Notes under the pieces: model-generated | Seen by the model: only the letters and a program-made list of their open reading frames with translations | The model's database searches: none | What the model was told of the DNA's origin: nothing | Position numbers and translations under genes: made by a program | In this document: in pieces, positions 51,490 to 63,700 of the stretch | Position numbering within the stretch: position 1 is the first letter of the stretch | Layout of the letters: the number at the start of each line of letters is the position of its first letter | From: Campylorhamphus procurvoides | Lineage: Eukaryota; Chordata; Aves; Passeriformes; Dendrocolaptidae | DNA length: 64,000 nucleotides | Direction of reading: 5' to 3' | NCBI GenBank assembly: GCA_013396655.1 | Contig: WBMV01001233.1 | Span: 533-64,532 of the forward strand

Positions 51490-53962
51490 GCATGACCTTA
51501 AGGCATGTCAGATGAACTGCCCGTTAAGGTTGTTATTTCTCTTCACTGCATAAACAAGACAACTGGGATGCCTAGCTTGGCTTAAACCAATTTCAAACAT
51601 TTAAGGCAAGCAGATGAGTTTGATAGTCAATAATACCTCTTGCCTAGTTCATTTGTCAATACATAAACACATTTTTATATTTTTATATTTTTATTTTTTC
51701 CTAATGTTTAATTTATCCATTATCATCTATCCAGAAACAATAACATAAAAGAGTAATGAGACCAAGAAAAATGTCTTTGTATCATTATCAGACTAGATGA
51801 TACAAGGAATGAAGTCATCACACTAGACCAAGAGAATGAGCATTATTTATAGAAAGAATTCAAGGCACTAAATTCCAAGGAATCCAGATTTATTTTTCTA
51901 AGCAAATTAGAAACAGGGGAAATAATGACAACAAAGTGTTTTACAATAAAAATTTCCATGTCTTTGATCTGCATCTTGTATATTCATTGTAATTACAGTC
52001 AGTGTTTTGGACTGCATTTGTCTGAGTGCATCACAGAAAGATGAAACAATAAAACTTAATATTTATTTATTTACTTACTTATCTGATGCACTTGTCCATA
52101 CAATGTTAAATTCATTGCTGTGGTAAGCAAATGCAGTTGTTCTCACATTAATGGAATTCTGCTTGCTTAGCCCTACAAATATTTTGTCCCACCAGATAAG
52201 TGATCTGGGTAACACCACTTTCAGGTAGACATTAATCTTTTCAGGTTGCTCCACTGGTAATATTAGAGCGGACTAAGGGCTCTTTCTAAGGCCTAGGAGT
52301 CTGTCTAATGATACAAAGGGTATCAGGTCTCAAAGTCTGTCCTAAAACACTGTTCTTTGCTCACAGGTCTGAACTCAAATCACACCCCTATCTAAAGGAA
52401 AAGGTTCCACATTGCCTTGCAAAGTTCTCTTTTTATGACATTTTGGGATTGCTGACAGGAAGTTTTCAGGTTATACTTGACATTTTGATAAGTAAAGTCA
52501 CATGAACAATCTTATCTTTGCCAGACTCCTTCTGTGTTGTTTCTCCTTGCTTTTGAACTGCTCTGGAAAAAAAAAAAGACAATATATCATCTTTCTTTAT
52601 GCTTGTTCATAATATATGACACAATACATAAGTAATTTACATTTTTGCTGTAACTAAATCTAATAAAATACCTTAATGATTGCTTTCTTTATCCAAACTT
52701 ATTCAAATAAAGCTCTAGATCTTTCTTTCAAACCTAGAAAGAAGAGAAAGGAAATGGATAGCTTAAACATATGACTGATTACTTCTTCACTAGTTTAAAA
52801 GTCAAGTTGAAAAGCATTTATTTTGTTGACCTGGCTTTTGTTTACTAATATGTGATTGTGATTTGTATGTAAGAGCTGAAAGAGTTCAATGTGTAGAATA
52901 GGCAAATGTATGTTTAAAAATAATTTTAAGAACTTTCATTGCAATGATTTCTCCTCATTATAATTTAAACTGTTATTATTTACTACCTGTCTTTATTTTT
53001 TCACTCATATTTTATCCAAAATATTCTTCACACCTGAAAAATCTACAGCCATTAAAAATTCCCTTTTTCTGTAAAATATAATGAAAGGCAGCTGGGCATT
53101 ATAGTGATTTTCAACAGCATAAAACCCTTAAGAGGATTTTAGTGGGTTGCAGGGAAGAAAGCAGCTGAATCAATGGTTTGCTACCTCTTTTACTAGTTTT
53201 TATAGTACTGCAAAGACTAGGTCTCAGAAAAGACTGTCTCTGACACGGAGAGAGGTAATATCTGAATTTGCAAGGAAAAGAACTGGAATGATGGAACTTC
53301 ATAAATTTTGAAATAAAGAGGCACGTGGCTTTGACCTTTAATTACAAGAAAACAAAGAGGTTTCACATACCTAAAATCATCAAAATAACTCTGAAGTAAC
53401 TGTCCTACCTGGAAAAAAGTTGAAGTATTCTAATAAAAATTTTGAGAGCATTTAGTGGATAAGCAATTTGAAGTGTGAATCGAGTTAGGGTATGTTGGGA
53501 AAAAGCAGACTAGAACTGGAATAGTAAGACTTGATATGAGTATGTGTTCTTTGTTGCTGAGGCCGTGTGCTGCATGGATAACAAAAATATGTGCAAGTTT
53601 CTGGAAATTAGGTGCAGGACAAGTAAGGAGGTTATGATAGTTACTGTAACCATTCAAGCGTCTCGGTATTAGTGCATGATTTATGAGTGCAACTGAGCAT
53701 ATGAAGGGCCTGAACCCTCTATCACTAGATCAAAGATGCGCCGCTCTTTTCAGTCAATCAAATTATTTCTTTGTCATTTGCCTCTGATAAAAGATTTAGC
53801 ATTGTGAGGGAAAATCCTTTAATATATTGGAAACTGAAGAATACACTGTGACTGGAACTGGGGGAAAAACAAATAAACAAAAATCCTACAAACAACAACT
53901 TGAGTTACTTACCACCTGACATGTAGTCAGAGAGCCAGCTCAGTTATGTAAGCTGTGTGAAC
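51490..53962. other. AT-rich unique sequence, no gene seen
   Basis: TTTA-type low complexity near 51670-51700 and 52060-52082, and a CAAATAAACAAA tract at 53868-53900. No gene is recognised. Confidence 0.6.
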
Positions 53963-54419
53963 CCCACAAAGTTCAACAAGGCCAAGTGCATGAGTCAAGG
54001 CAATCCCAAGCACAAGTACAGGCTGGCCAGAGAGTGAATCGACAGCAGCCCTGAGGAGGATGAGTTGTGGGTAGACCTCATAGCAGCCTTCCAGTACCTG
54101 AAGTGGGATACAAAGGAGATGGAGAGAGCCTTTTTAAAAAGGTATGTAGTTATAGGACAAGGGCTTCCAACTGAGACAGGGTAGACTTAGATCAGATATC
54201 AGGAAAAAAATTCTTTACTGTGAGGGCACTGAGACACTGATACAGGTTTCTTAGAGAAGTTGTGGATGCCTGGAAGTGTTCAAGACCATGTTGGATGGGG
54301 TTTTGAGCAACCTGGTCTACTGAAAGCTTTTCCTGCCCATAATGAGGTGGTTGGAACCGTATGCTCTTTAAGGTCTCATTCCAACCCAAAGTGTTCTATG
54401 ATTCTATGATGATTCTGTG
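53963..54419 (+). mobile_element. CR1 LINE copy with internal deletion, 3' end intact
   Basis: Begins with AAGTTCAACAAGGCCAAGTG (the KFNKAKC block), jumps to AGCCCTGAGGAGGATGAGTT, continues through GGATGCCTGGAAGTGTTCAA and ends with octamers TTCTATGATTCTATGATGAT near 54413. Relative to a full CR1, several hundred bases between the two ORF2 blocks are missing. Confidence 0.94.
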
Positions 54420-57400
54420 TGCTATTAGGTATTTGCTCTGTACAAGATGCATATTTGTTCTTTTGAGGTTATGAAGTGATCTATGAAAACAAAAAAATAG
54501 CCCTTATCCTGTGCACAATAGGTTGTTTAGCATGTGCTGGTCATAGGCATTCACTTTCTCATAAATGAATCTGGACTACTTCTCAGAATAGAACTTCCTC
54601 ATAGGCATGCAACTTTGGCTGACTGTACTGAATTTCAAGGAAAAAGTGGAATACTGCTTCTCTGTGCAATGTACATTTGGGATTCTTCATCCTCATGAGA
54701 GATTTTTTGATTGCTGCTTGCTGTTTACTTCTGTTGAAGGAAATAAAAAAAAATAAAAATCTTGTGTTCTGGAGTTTTATGACTGCAGTAGACATTGTAT
54801 CAGCTTTATGTCTACATATATAATTCTGATATTTTTCTTGTGATGAGCTTGTTTGGTCAATTGTTCAAGCACTTCATTACTAACATCTTTACAGAGTAGC
54901 TCCTGAGTTAATCGATATTGGATAAATTTGTCAGATAAAGACAAAATTAATAGTCTCGGTTTTGCTCACATCTTCCATCTGTGCTCTCCATTTTTATCCA
55001 TGCTCTTATAGCAAATGAGTTTAAAAAAATCCCACAATAAATATATTAGATTATCATTCTTCAGATTAATGAATAAAGAGCACTGGGTTTACCTCTATTT
55101 CATTCCTGAGTACACATTTCAATTTTTCTTTAGGATTGTGCATTTTCATTATATTTTATGGCATGGAAAAAAAATGGAAATGTGAGAAGTCCTTGAAATT
55201 TCCTCTATAGAGATTGTTAGTTAGTTATTTAAATCCTAGGGAACAATGGATTTATAGATGAGGAGGAAGTCTGAATAGTTAAATATTCAACTTCTTAAAT
55301 TTCATGCTACTTGATGCCTTCCCTCATCAGTCTCACATAAAAGAAAATTTCAGAAATGAAATCATTCTGTGGAGGAACTTCTGACATTTTCTGCTAAGAG
55401 TTTTCCTGTTGAGACAGGAAGGATGGTATTTAACTCAAGATTGTTAATATCAAAATGAAGTTGCTGAAGTGCAGATGCCTATTTTACTTATGGATTCTAA
55501 AGAGATATCTAAGATTCTAGTGCAGCCTAGGCAACATAGGTAGTTGTAAGCTATTCATCCCTCTCTGGTGCAAGACACCTGTGTTTTGTGCTGAACAGCC
55601 TCCTAGAATACATTTATGTTATCAAGCTCTATTTAGTCACTTATACATACTATGACTGTCTTAGATGCTTTAAGGTATTCTCCTTGACCTTCAGCTGATG
55701 TTCTAAATGTTTTGACTACCTTGTACATTCATTGAAGTGTTTCCAAAGACATGTAGATGTCCTGGATACCTAGCCTTTGATATATGGTAGTGTGAAAATG
55801 AAAAGGCACTGGCTGATTTAACAGACTTGGAGAAACTCCCAAAATCTTTACGTAGTACTTTATAATTAGTTCTTTTTTTTTCTTTTTCTTTTTTCCCCTT
55901 TAGATACACAAGAAAATGCTCCAAAAATATTTGTGACACTGGAATTTCTTTTGGAGAAACAAACCAGACCTAGCACTAAAATCACTTTTCACAGTATTCT
56001 ATTTCTGCATGTATGTGTGTGTGTGTGTATATATATATATAATTATTAATAGTTTGCTGTTAAAACATAAAAATTACCATTGTAAATATTTGTTAGTATC
56101 AAGTAAATATCTTAAGCTCAAGCCAAAATCAGTCTAGCGCCGTAGTGGTAGACCTCTGTATATATGCTAATCAAAGTTTTAAACGCTAAGTTTCGGGAAG
56201 TGTCTTCAGCTAGATTCTATTTAGATACATGAAGATGAAAATTAGGTTCGTTTGCACCACTAAGTAAAACAGGAAAACTGTTGGCTTCAGGCAAGTGCAG
56301 AGAACAGGAGGTTTGCCCTGAGGATATGCACTAATTTAACTTGCCTTCTCTGGTCAGTGGTTCACTCCCTTTCAAAAGAGTGCACCCCAGAGTATGAAGA
56401 GATTCTCAAGAAATAAGCTTTTTCAGATTAAGGTCATTCTTCACCTTTGCAGTTGTGAAACAAGAAATACTAATAACAAAAAGGGGATTGAATAGTTGTC
56501 AAACTGATAGATTAGGAACCAGAGGATCTCTATGCAAAAGGATATCTTGGACAAATTACATCTTGCAAATCACGCTTCACAGTGATATATTTAGTAGCTG
56601 TGGTATCATATTTATATGGAAAAGAGGTGGTAAATGTGAGAAGTACCTAAAACTGTTGTTTTAAGCATTTATCAGACATTTCATAAGGACATTTAAGGAT
56701 TAAAATACCCACTTAGAGCCTAGGCTATAGTTATGCACAGCAGATGTTATGCACCTGCATACAATAGATGGTAAATTGAGGTCCTGAATTTCTGAGGAGA
56801 GATAAAATAGAAGATTATTTAGCAAACAGATAGGACAATTGACTTTGTTCAAATTCAAATTAATTTAGTTTACAGTCTACATTTTCTTTAAGGCATATAG
56901 CCTATTCCAGGTTTTTTCTTGGGTGGACTTCACTGCATGCAGTTTAAGCTATCCAAACATTAGACATCCCATCTGAGTTAGTATCCAAGAACACTACTGA
57001 ATGATCCTCATGTGGATACCTGATGCCATTTGTGATATCCTTGGAGACTTACGAAGTGTAAGGTGTCTTATGAAGGTATGCTGTGTCAACTCCCTGATGA
57101 TGTACTAAATACCTTGGAGTACCTCAAGTGATCTTAGGTAACTATGAACAAACCACTGAATTCAGGTCTGAATTTCCCATACAGCTACTGAAGACAAAGT
57201 TAATAGATCAAAAGAGAAAGCCATGTCTCTTATCACAGTACAGGATGAATATTCTTCTGGAGGTACATTTTCCCCCTCTACTAACATTAAAGACATCTAG
57301 ACTGACAATTTAGGCCAGATGAGAAACTTAGAATACCAAAATTAGGTGAGAGGATTACCACAGAAATTGTGAAATATTGCTGACTGTATACAGAAAGACC

Positions 57401-58624
57401 ATATTTCTGAAATTAAACTCATGAAAACTTGAAGTTCTGACTTTACTCTTGTTGGCCAATAATAACAGTTTTCCATTGGAGTTCTGTTCACACTGTGATC
57501 TGATCCCAGTGTATTTGCTCACATTGTTATTTGCCACAACACAGGCAGGCACTATTCCAAACTTGTTGGTTCATAAACAGTATTAGAGGTCTCTCTAATT
57601 GAAGTGATGAAGAAATGACATGAAAGCCTAAAGATTTTAAAAGGGATAATATATGCTTAAATACAATATGTGTATGAAAACGTCTATGTGACATGGATAT
57701 TCAGTAGATAATAAAGATATTTGGGGTTATTGTTATTGATCTTTAAAGTTTATCTCTAATTATCTGAAGCAGCATTCTAATTATGCTTCTAATATTGTAG
57801 GATTAACTTACTTAAAATTGTTTTGGAAGTACAAATGTATTTCTTGCAATTATTTCCTACATGTTAAAACATGTCTGTTTAGCATTAGGCTCAGAACACT
57901 TCCAAAACATTTTGATTAATTTCACTTTTCTATTTTTATTTATTTATATTTTTTCTAATAGATAAAATGGCTTGGTTTAGATTTTTTTAAATTCATACTT
58001 TGAAACTGAATTAAGATTGCACAGTATATTACTGCAGAAAAATTGTAAATTAAGAACAAAAAATATATTGCATGGTAAACTCAACCAAACAGTAAAAATG
58101 CCTGAAGTTTTTTGATGACGTAAAAGTTCACATATGTTTTTATTTCCCTTATGTTTGATTGTTACCTTGCTTATTTTTGTCAAATCCGACACAATATAAA
58201 AGGTCCATTAGTGTTAATACAATTTGCAATATTAATAATAGTATTGAGGTAAAGAATTCATTTTTCTTTAGATCAGTGAGCTTATTATTAAAATAATAAT
58301 ATCACATCCCTCTTACACTTGCACCTATAGTCCTGTTACATTTACAAAGCTGTTTGACTCCCATAATTAAAATATTTTGTGTATTTCTTGGTCCTTTCTT
58401 ACCTAATGGCAGAAGTTTCCAGTAGCCATGATAGATTCATATTTCAATTTTTCACTAATGTGTATCACAAAAATTCAGTCCTCATTGACTCATACTAACA
58501 GCAACACAGAATCAGTCCATCAGCTACCTTTTATACCTTGGATCCACAACATTTATACTGTGATTCTACTTATTTATTTATGAGGAGACATTGTAATGTG
58601 TAACCATCTGGTATTTGAAATCCA
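54420..58624. other. AT-rich unique sequence, no gene seen
   Basis: Only simple repeats and chance frames. A pyrimidine tract at 55870-55900 is low-complexity. Confidence 0.55.
56009..56043. repeat. (TG)n(TA)n microsatellite
   Basis: About seven TG units pass into about six TA units; the unit is likely polymorphic. Confidence 0.95.
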
Positions 58625-59400
58625 GCTTTGCCTGATAATTTTCTGATGACTGTGTCTCTGGATGGTATACTGAATTATAGGAGATCTGAAGTATGGAGAT
58701 TTAACAACTCTCTAATTAAAGCTGCGGCATTTGTGCAACAGATGAAGACTATTTCAGAATAAATTAATATCAATAAAAACCAAGAAACTAGCCTGGGTGT
58801 TTTGTGGGAAGGTGCCAAAGCAGTCATGAGGGGTAGAATAATTTGCTTAGCTGAAGCAGCAGTACAAAAAAGTATATCTTGAGTACCAGCGTAAATTAGA
58901 AAAGGAAGTTAATGAGATGAAAAAAGCAACATAAATAGCAGGTACCCTAGGACCCTCCAACTTTTGATTAAACAGAGGAAAAGTAAAGGCTTTGTTGTGA
59001 ATAGCACAGACAACGTGTTAAAGCTTAATGAACAAATGTACTATGAAAAGAGAAATAAATCTGACAAATTATTTGCATATGATGGGACTGGGAAGAGAAA
59101 AGAAAACTTTTTTTTTTTTTTCAGTTTGAGAATCAAGAGGCACTGCAACAGATCATAATCCAAGAATTGTATTGAGATTTCCTGCATGTTCTTTATAAAA
59201 CAGATTTATCTAGATAAATATGGGTATGAGGAGATAGTCTCCTTATCCGAAATTCAATTGCCGTGGATTAAAGAAAGAAGTATCATGAAGCTGTTTCTCC
59301 TGGGATCACAAATTAACAACAAACCAGTAAAGATTCTTCTCTCAAAAACCCTTGATAGACCAAATGGAATCAGTGTTATTAAAAGAAGTTGTCTTTGGTT
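58625..59400 (+). mobile_element. Degraded LINE-1-type (L1 clade) ORF2 relic
   Basis: Conceptual translation shows L1 ORF2 landmarks in order. In one frame from 58631 the stretch before WRFNNSLI (58694) resembles the end of the endonuclease, and LWEGAKAVMRGRII (58802-58843) matches the linker block LWxxxKAVxRGxxI. Only one TAA (58760-58762) interrupts this frame before a TGA at 58880. Further on, NKSDKLFAY (about 59066-59092) fits the NKxxxxLA block, and from 59186 a frame reads FFIKQIYLDKYGYEEI and LPWIKE, then ILLSKTLDRPNGI, where L1 has the xGPDGF start of the reverse transcriptase. Stops, indels and a poly-T insertion (59108-59121) break it. Limits are approximate. Tx1 is the alternative clade. 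Confidence 0.65.
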
Positions 59401-60166
59401 TTGCTTGCATGAATGAAGGAGCTTCTATTTATTTGACTTTTCTCTCTCTTGTAGAAATGGAAGCATTAGAATCTGCAGTGGGGAAAAAACTGCATATGAT
59501 AGATCATATATTTTTGACATTGGCCTTGGTGCAAGAAAATTCCCACATATTAAGATAATAACCATTTTCCCTATTATGTACTCTATCACTCAGCAAAAAA
59601 TAAGTATCTTCCTCAACACAGATATTGGTGCTAGTTGGTTATAAATCTAATGTTACCATAGCATAATTAAAGAGGGTTGTCAACATTAGTAGACTGTAAT
59701 GTGGTGGGTTTTAGCATATTTATTCACCACCACAATTACACTATATTTTAGTTTGTGACAGAATGAGGAATCACAGGAAGAAAAAAAGCATGAAGAAAAA
59801 CAAAAAAAAAAGATAAGAAAATGGTACATATCATACATGAATCTATTACAAGTACAAGGAAAATCAAATTAAAAGTTGGATCAAAGTACATTTTAAGGAA
59901 AAAAAAAGATCTACAGTGTGATTTTCACAGATTAAAGTTTTTCACAGAAGTCAAAGGCTTTGAGTGACTTCCAGAATTTTAAGATCTGTCATTCCCAAGG
60001 GACTGGCTCCAAAGACGAACATAAAGTTACACTTCTAGAACTTGTCATTGTAGATTGAATTTTTTTCCTTCTTGTTTTTTTGAAAAACTGCGCTTGGTTT
60101 ATGGTTCTCATAGAAAGTATTTTTTGAGCACAAAGCCTCAATGAAACAATTTATTTTACTTTCATG
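59401..60166. other. AT-rich sequence between the LINE relic and the solo LTR
   Basis: Might include further eroded LINE sequence to about 59560 in other frames, which I could not align. A-rich tracts lie at 59780-59815 and 59898-59908. Confidence 0.45.
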
Positions 60167-60236
60167 AGTCTGATGCCTAAAATCCTGGAAAATAGGCACT
60201 CAGACAAACATCAATTGGAGAAAGATAGACAATACC

Positions 60237-60242
60237 TTTATT
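60237..60242 (-). terminator. LTR polyadenylation signal
   Basis: The minus strand reads AATAAA about 115 bases downstream of the TATA box, in the position expected for the end of R in a retroviral LTR. Confidence 0.75.
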
Positions 60243-60357
60243 CGGGAGATCGGAGACTCCGTGTCTCCGCTGGCCCCACCAATACGCGCGTAGATCAACG
60301 CCGAGGGTCCCCATACCCGAGACGATGACGAAGACCCAGCCCTCAGTAGGGTTACCC

Positions 60358-60365
60358 TTTTTATA
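60358..60365 (-). promoter_or_regulatory. TATA box of the solo LTR
   Basis: The minus strand reads GGGTATAAAAAGGG across this position, between the U3 part and the GC-rich R region. It could act as a minus-strand promoter. Confidence 0.75.
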
Positions 60366-60526
60366 CCCTTTTACCCAATTAACATATGAAATATCCATAA
60401 CCAATCACTATTTCTAATTTCCCCGGTGGTCCACCCCTCAGGGTCCCGGGCCATGCCCCCCTGGACCCCCTCCAACAGTTTCTGGGCTCTCCTATTGTTT
60501 TGACTTCAAGTTATCTTGCAGGTGTC

Positions 60527-60690
60527 TCTGAAAAACACCATGGCCTTCAAAGAGCCCCAGAATATGTGAGAAAGTCCCTTTAGTAACTCTAAACACCCCA
60601 ATATCTGAAAGCCTGAAAAACATCGTGGCCTTCAAAGAGCTCAGGAATGCTGAGAAAATCCTTTCAGCAGCTCCAAACATCCCTTAATAT
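60527..60690 (-). repeat. Two direct repeats of about 85 bp in the LTR U3
   Basis: Copy 1 starts near CTGAAAAACACCATGGCCTT (60528) and copy 2 near CTGAAAAACATCGTGGCCTT (60613). Both continue with TCAAAGAGC and a similar AGAAA...CTCxAAACA segment. Tandem U3 repeats often act as enhancers in retroviral LTRs. Confidence 0.85.
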
Positions 60691-60762
60691 GTGAGCAAGA
60701 AACCTATACCTCTAAAATCCCAAAAATTCACAAAATTCACCCCAAACCTTAGGCATCAAGTC

Positions 60763-63700
60763 CACCAGAGAGTAGGGCTGAAACCCTAGACTTCAGGCAA
60801 AGAAAATGTAAGGCTGCACAAGGGTTACCTGCCTCCACAGATAACGTGTATTATCCAGATGATGTGTAGGATCTGCACACATGAAGTGAGTGGTTCATGA
60901 GAGACTTCTGAATTAAACCTGGCAGCTGGATTCACTTTCATCGTCAGTGATCCAGCTCTTGTAGATTCAATTAGAGGTTTGGGCTCAATTAACCAGAATT
61001 TTAATATGAATCTCTCATGTTCTCAGAGCAGAACCTTATTGTATTACCAAGTGATTCTTCACTAGCATGTAAAAGTCATGTCTGGCAGCAAACCTAAATG
61101 ATTTGACAGGGCAAACAGGACTTTAGTTATTCCATAGGGGAAATTAGAAGTGTAGTTGAGACACTTCAGGATCCACACAGAAAGTTTGTAGGCTTATCTG
61201 AGCTCAGTGTTGGCAAACAGGATATCTGACATTTAAGGTCAAATGTAAACAGCAGACCAACATCACTTACCTAATTATTTTTCGGTCATACTGAGCCAAG
61301 TACCCATCTGGAGAGAGGGAAGCAAACAAAGGGCTTGTTTAATCATACAACTGAGTGTTACACAGGCAAAACCAGTATTGAAATAGTGATAGCAGTAACC
61401 TTGTTAGCCACTGAAATTGCTGTGAATAGAATAAACCATATTGATTATTATCGTTCACAAGAGTCAGTGCCCTTTGTTCCATAGAAGAGACCTGAGGGAA
61501 AGGAATATTAAATGGTAATTATTGCTCTGACACATCCAGAGAATAGTGTCTTGTCTTTCCCAACTCAAGCACGTCATAGCAACAGTGACTGTGACATAAA
61601 TCACTAGGACCAGTTCTCACCCTCAGCTTCCCTCCTGACCTATTTCTCTCAGAAACTGCACCACTGAGAGACCTTAGGTGGATGTATGACTCAGACTACA
61701 TCACTCTTGCTACAAGGGGGATATTGTTTTGGGCATCTAATGTTGAACTGAATGTAAGGAAAAATACAATCTTTGGCTATTCCAGCCTTCAGTTACAGTC
61801 AGAATTCATATCTCCCAAAGGATAGGAACATAATAAAATTTGTTCTCTTTTAAAAGTTTAATAGAAACCCTACATTTTATAAATTATTGCATTCTGTTGT
61901 TAAGGCTGAGCTAATTTTTCTGCTTAAAGAAGGGACTGTGTATGAAATTGCACTGTAATTTTTCTTTTCACAGCTGTATATCAAAATGTGACTTATGATT
62001 TTTATTTAACTGGACCACAATTTGTGATAAGTATTGGGCATGAAAACTGGAGATTATGGGTATTTTAAAGAACAGCTCTATCCTATCAATATGTTACCCT
62101 TGGATTCAAGGAATGTAGAAAACCAGACACTAACAGACATAGATGCAAGTCAAAGCACATAACCATTCAATGTATTGCTAGAGATTGGCATATACATTTT
62201 AGCATATGGTATATTTGAATTTCCCAGTATATATATTCATTAAATTTGATGGATGTTATAGACTCTCTGTCCTGGAAATTAAGAGAGCAGTGGATGACCA
62301 TTACAGAAGTAAAAAGCTTATGAAAACCTCCTCTGCTAACAAGCTGGGAGATGCCAGAAATGTTCAAGTGGCATTCATATATTCAAGTTATTTCATATCA
62401 CCATGCTTTCACAGGCACCTTCCTAAAGTCCAGGTACTTTTAACGTTCAAGATATATTGACAAGTGTAACTTAATCACCTTAACTTGTGGATAACTCTGT
62501 GAAGACTACTGAAAGGAACAGACTTATTGAATTCTATGAACTAAGGCTTATTTGAGTTTTCAATTTCCACTGGTTTCAGTGGTTTAAACCAAGCTTTTAA
62601 AGTGTCACACTATATTTAACTGCGCTTCTATTGATCAGAGGCATGTGCCTTGACCATTTATGTAAAACTCCAATGTTAACTTCAGTAGGAGTCATGTTGT
62701 ATACTTTCTTTTCTCAGTTCCTCCTTTCAGCATATTTCAGTAACAGCACTTATCTTAGTTTTTATTAAAAAAAAAAGTTAATGCTGAACGAAATTAAGCC
62801 TCTCCATGTTTATAAATTGGTTTTGTGCCTTGATGCATACATCTTGCTCCTCTTTATATTCTGACAAAAGTAGAACAAGCTTAGACTTGTTCTTGTGGGA
62901 CTGTGCTTTGCTTTGTTCGCCCAGGGGTGCTATCTTCTTGAGAGATATTTGTGATTATTCTCTTCCACCAAAATAATAAATGAAGGAATTTTCATTTCTA
63001 CACATTTCTCTTTTTCACTGGATAGTTTGGATTTCTCTTAACTATCACCTTCTGCTATTGTGATTCTCATTTCTGCAAAGTATTTTACCTTGAGGATTAC
63101 TAGTATTAGTATTAGTAGTCCTAATATTCACTTTTAGAGTACTTTTAGGCTATGTTAAGAGTTTACCTAATATAAATTTTAGACAGGTTAAGTCATCTGT
63201 CGTACAAGCAGCCAAGTCATAAGCATAAATACAATATGGCTTTGTTGATTTTTCCTCAGAGACAAAAAAATGAATGCATATTAGAAATATACAAATATAG
63301 TAAAAACAAGATCAATGGTTTTGTCATTAGTTTAATTAAAAATATTACTCTCAGAGCGTATTTTTGTGGTTAATATATGGTCCAGTTGTAAAAGAATTAA
63401 GAGACCAAAAGTTCTCTAACTGAAATTTCAAGCTGAAAGCACTACATCTGAAAAAGATAGATGACATAATTCATACAGTTTTGATAAATAACTTATAACT
63501 TTTATAAATATAGAAAATTAGAAAAAGAGTTAAGTCTTTAATATGAAGGAAGAAATTAAAGAATCTATTTAACCTAATATAATAGAAAAAATTTATTACA
63601 GACCGTTTTTGTAGATCTGAAAATTTTTGAAAGAAGCAAAGATACCCTTTCAGTGTAACTTAATTACTGTTATAGTCTAAAAAAAAAGGAAAATATTTCT

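Larger units (their letters stand above)
60171..60758 (-). mobile_element. Solo LTR of an ERV1-like endogenous retrovirus
   Basis: The element is 588 bp and begins TGATGCCTAA (60171-60180) and ends TTAGGCATCA (60749-60758), a perfect 10-bp terminal inverted repeat with the canonical TG...CA ends. It is oriented on the minus strand. Its U3 (upper coordinates) holds an 85-bp direct duplication. A TATA box lies at 60358-60365 and an AATAAA signal at 60237-60242, so U3-R-U5 order is complete. The R/U5 part (about 60240-60330) is GC-rich with many CpGs that have not decayed, suggesting a young insertion. No internal retroviral sequence or second LTR is present, so it is the product of LTR-LTR recombination. 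Confidence 0.9.
60167..60762. repeat. 4-bp target site duplication AGTC around the solo LTR
   Basis: AGTC at 60167-60170 and AGTC at 60759-60762 directly abut the two ends of the LTR. A 4-bp duplication is typical of gammaretrovirus-like (ERV1) integrases. Confidence 0.8.

Noticed and set aside
53401..53430. Minus-strand fused acceptor-donor (TTTTTTCCAG|GTAGGA) resembling a recursive splice site
   Set aside because: The pyrimidine tract is short and the donor GTAGGA is weak; many such strings occur by chance.
60240..60330. CpG-dense GC-rich patch that looks like a CpG-island promoter
   Set aside because: It lies inside the R/U5 part of the solo LTR with clear termini, so it is retroviral rather than a host promoter.
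63093..63122. Near-palindrome AGGATTACTA...TAGTAGTCCT around AGT/ATT repeats
   Set aside because: It is imperfect and explained by short trinucleotide-like repetition.
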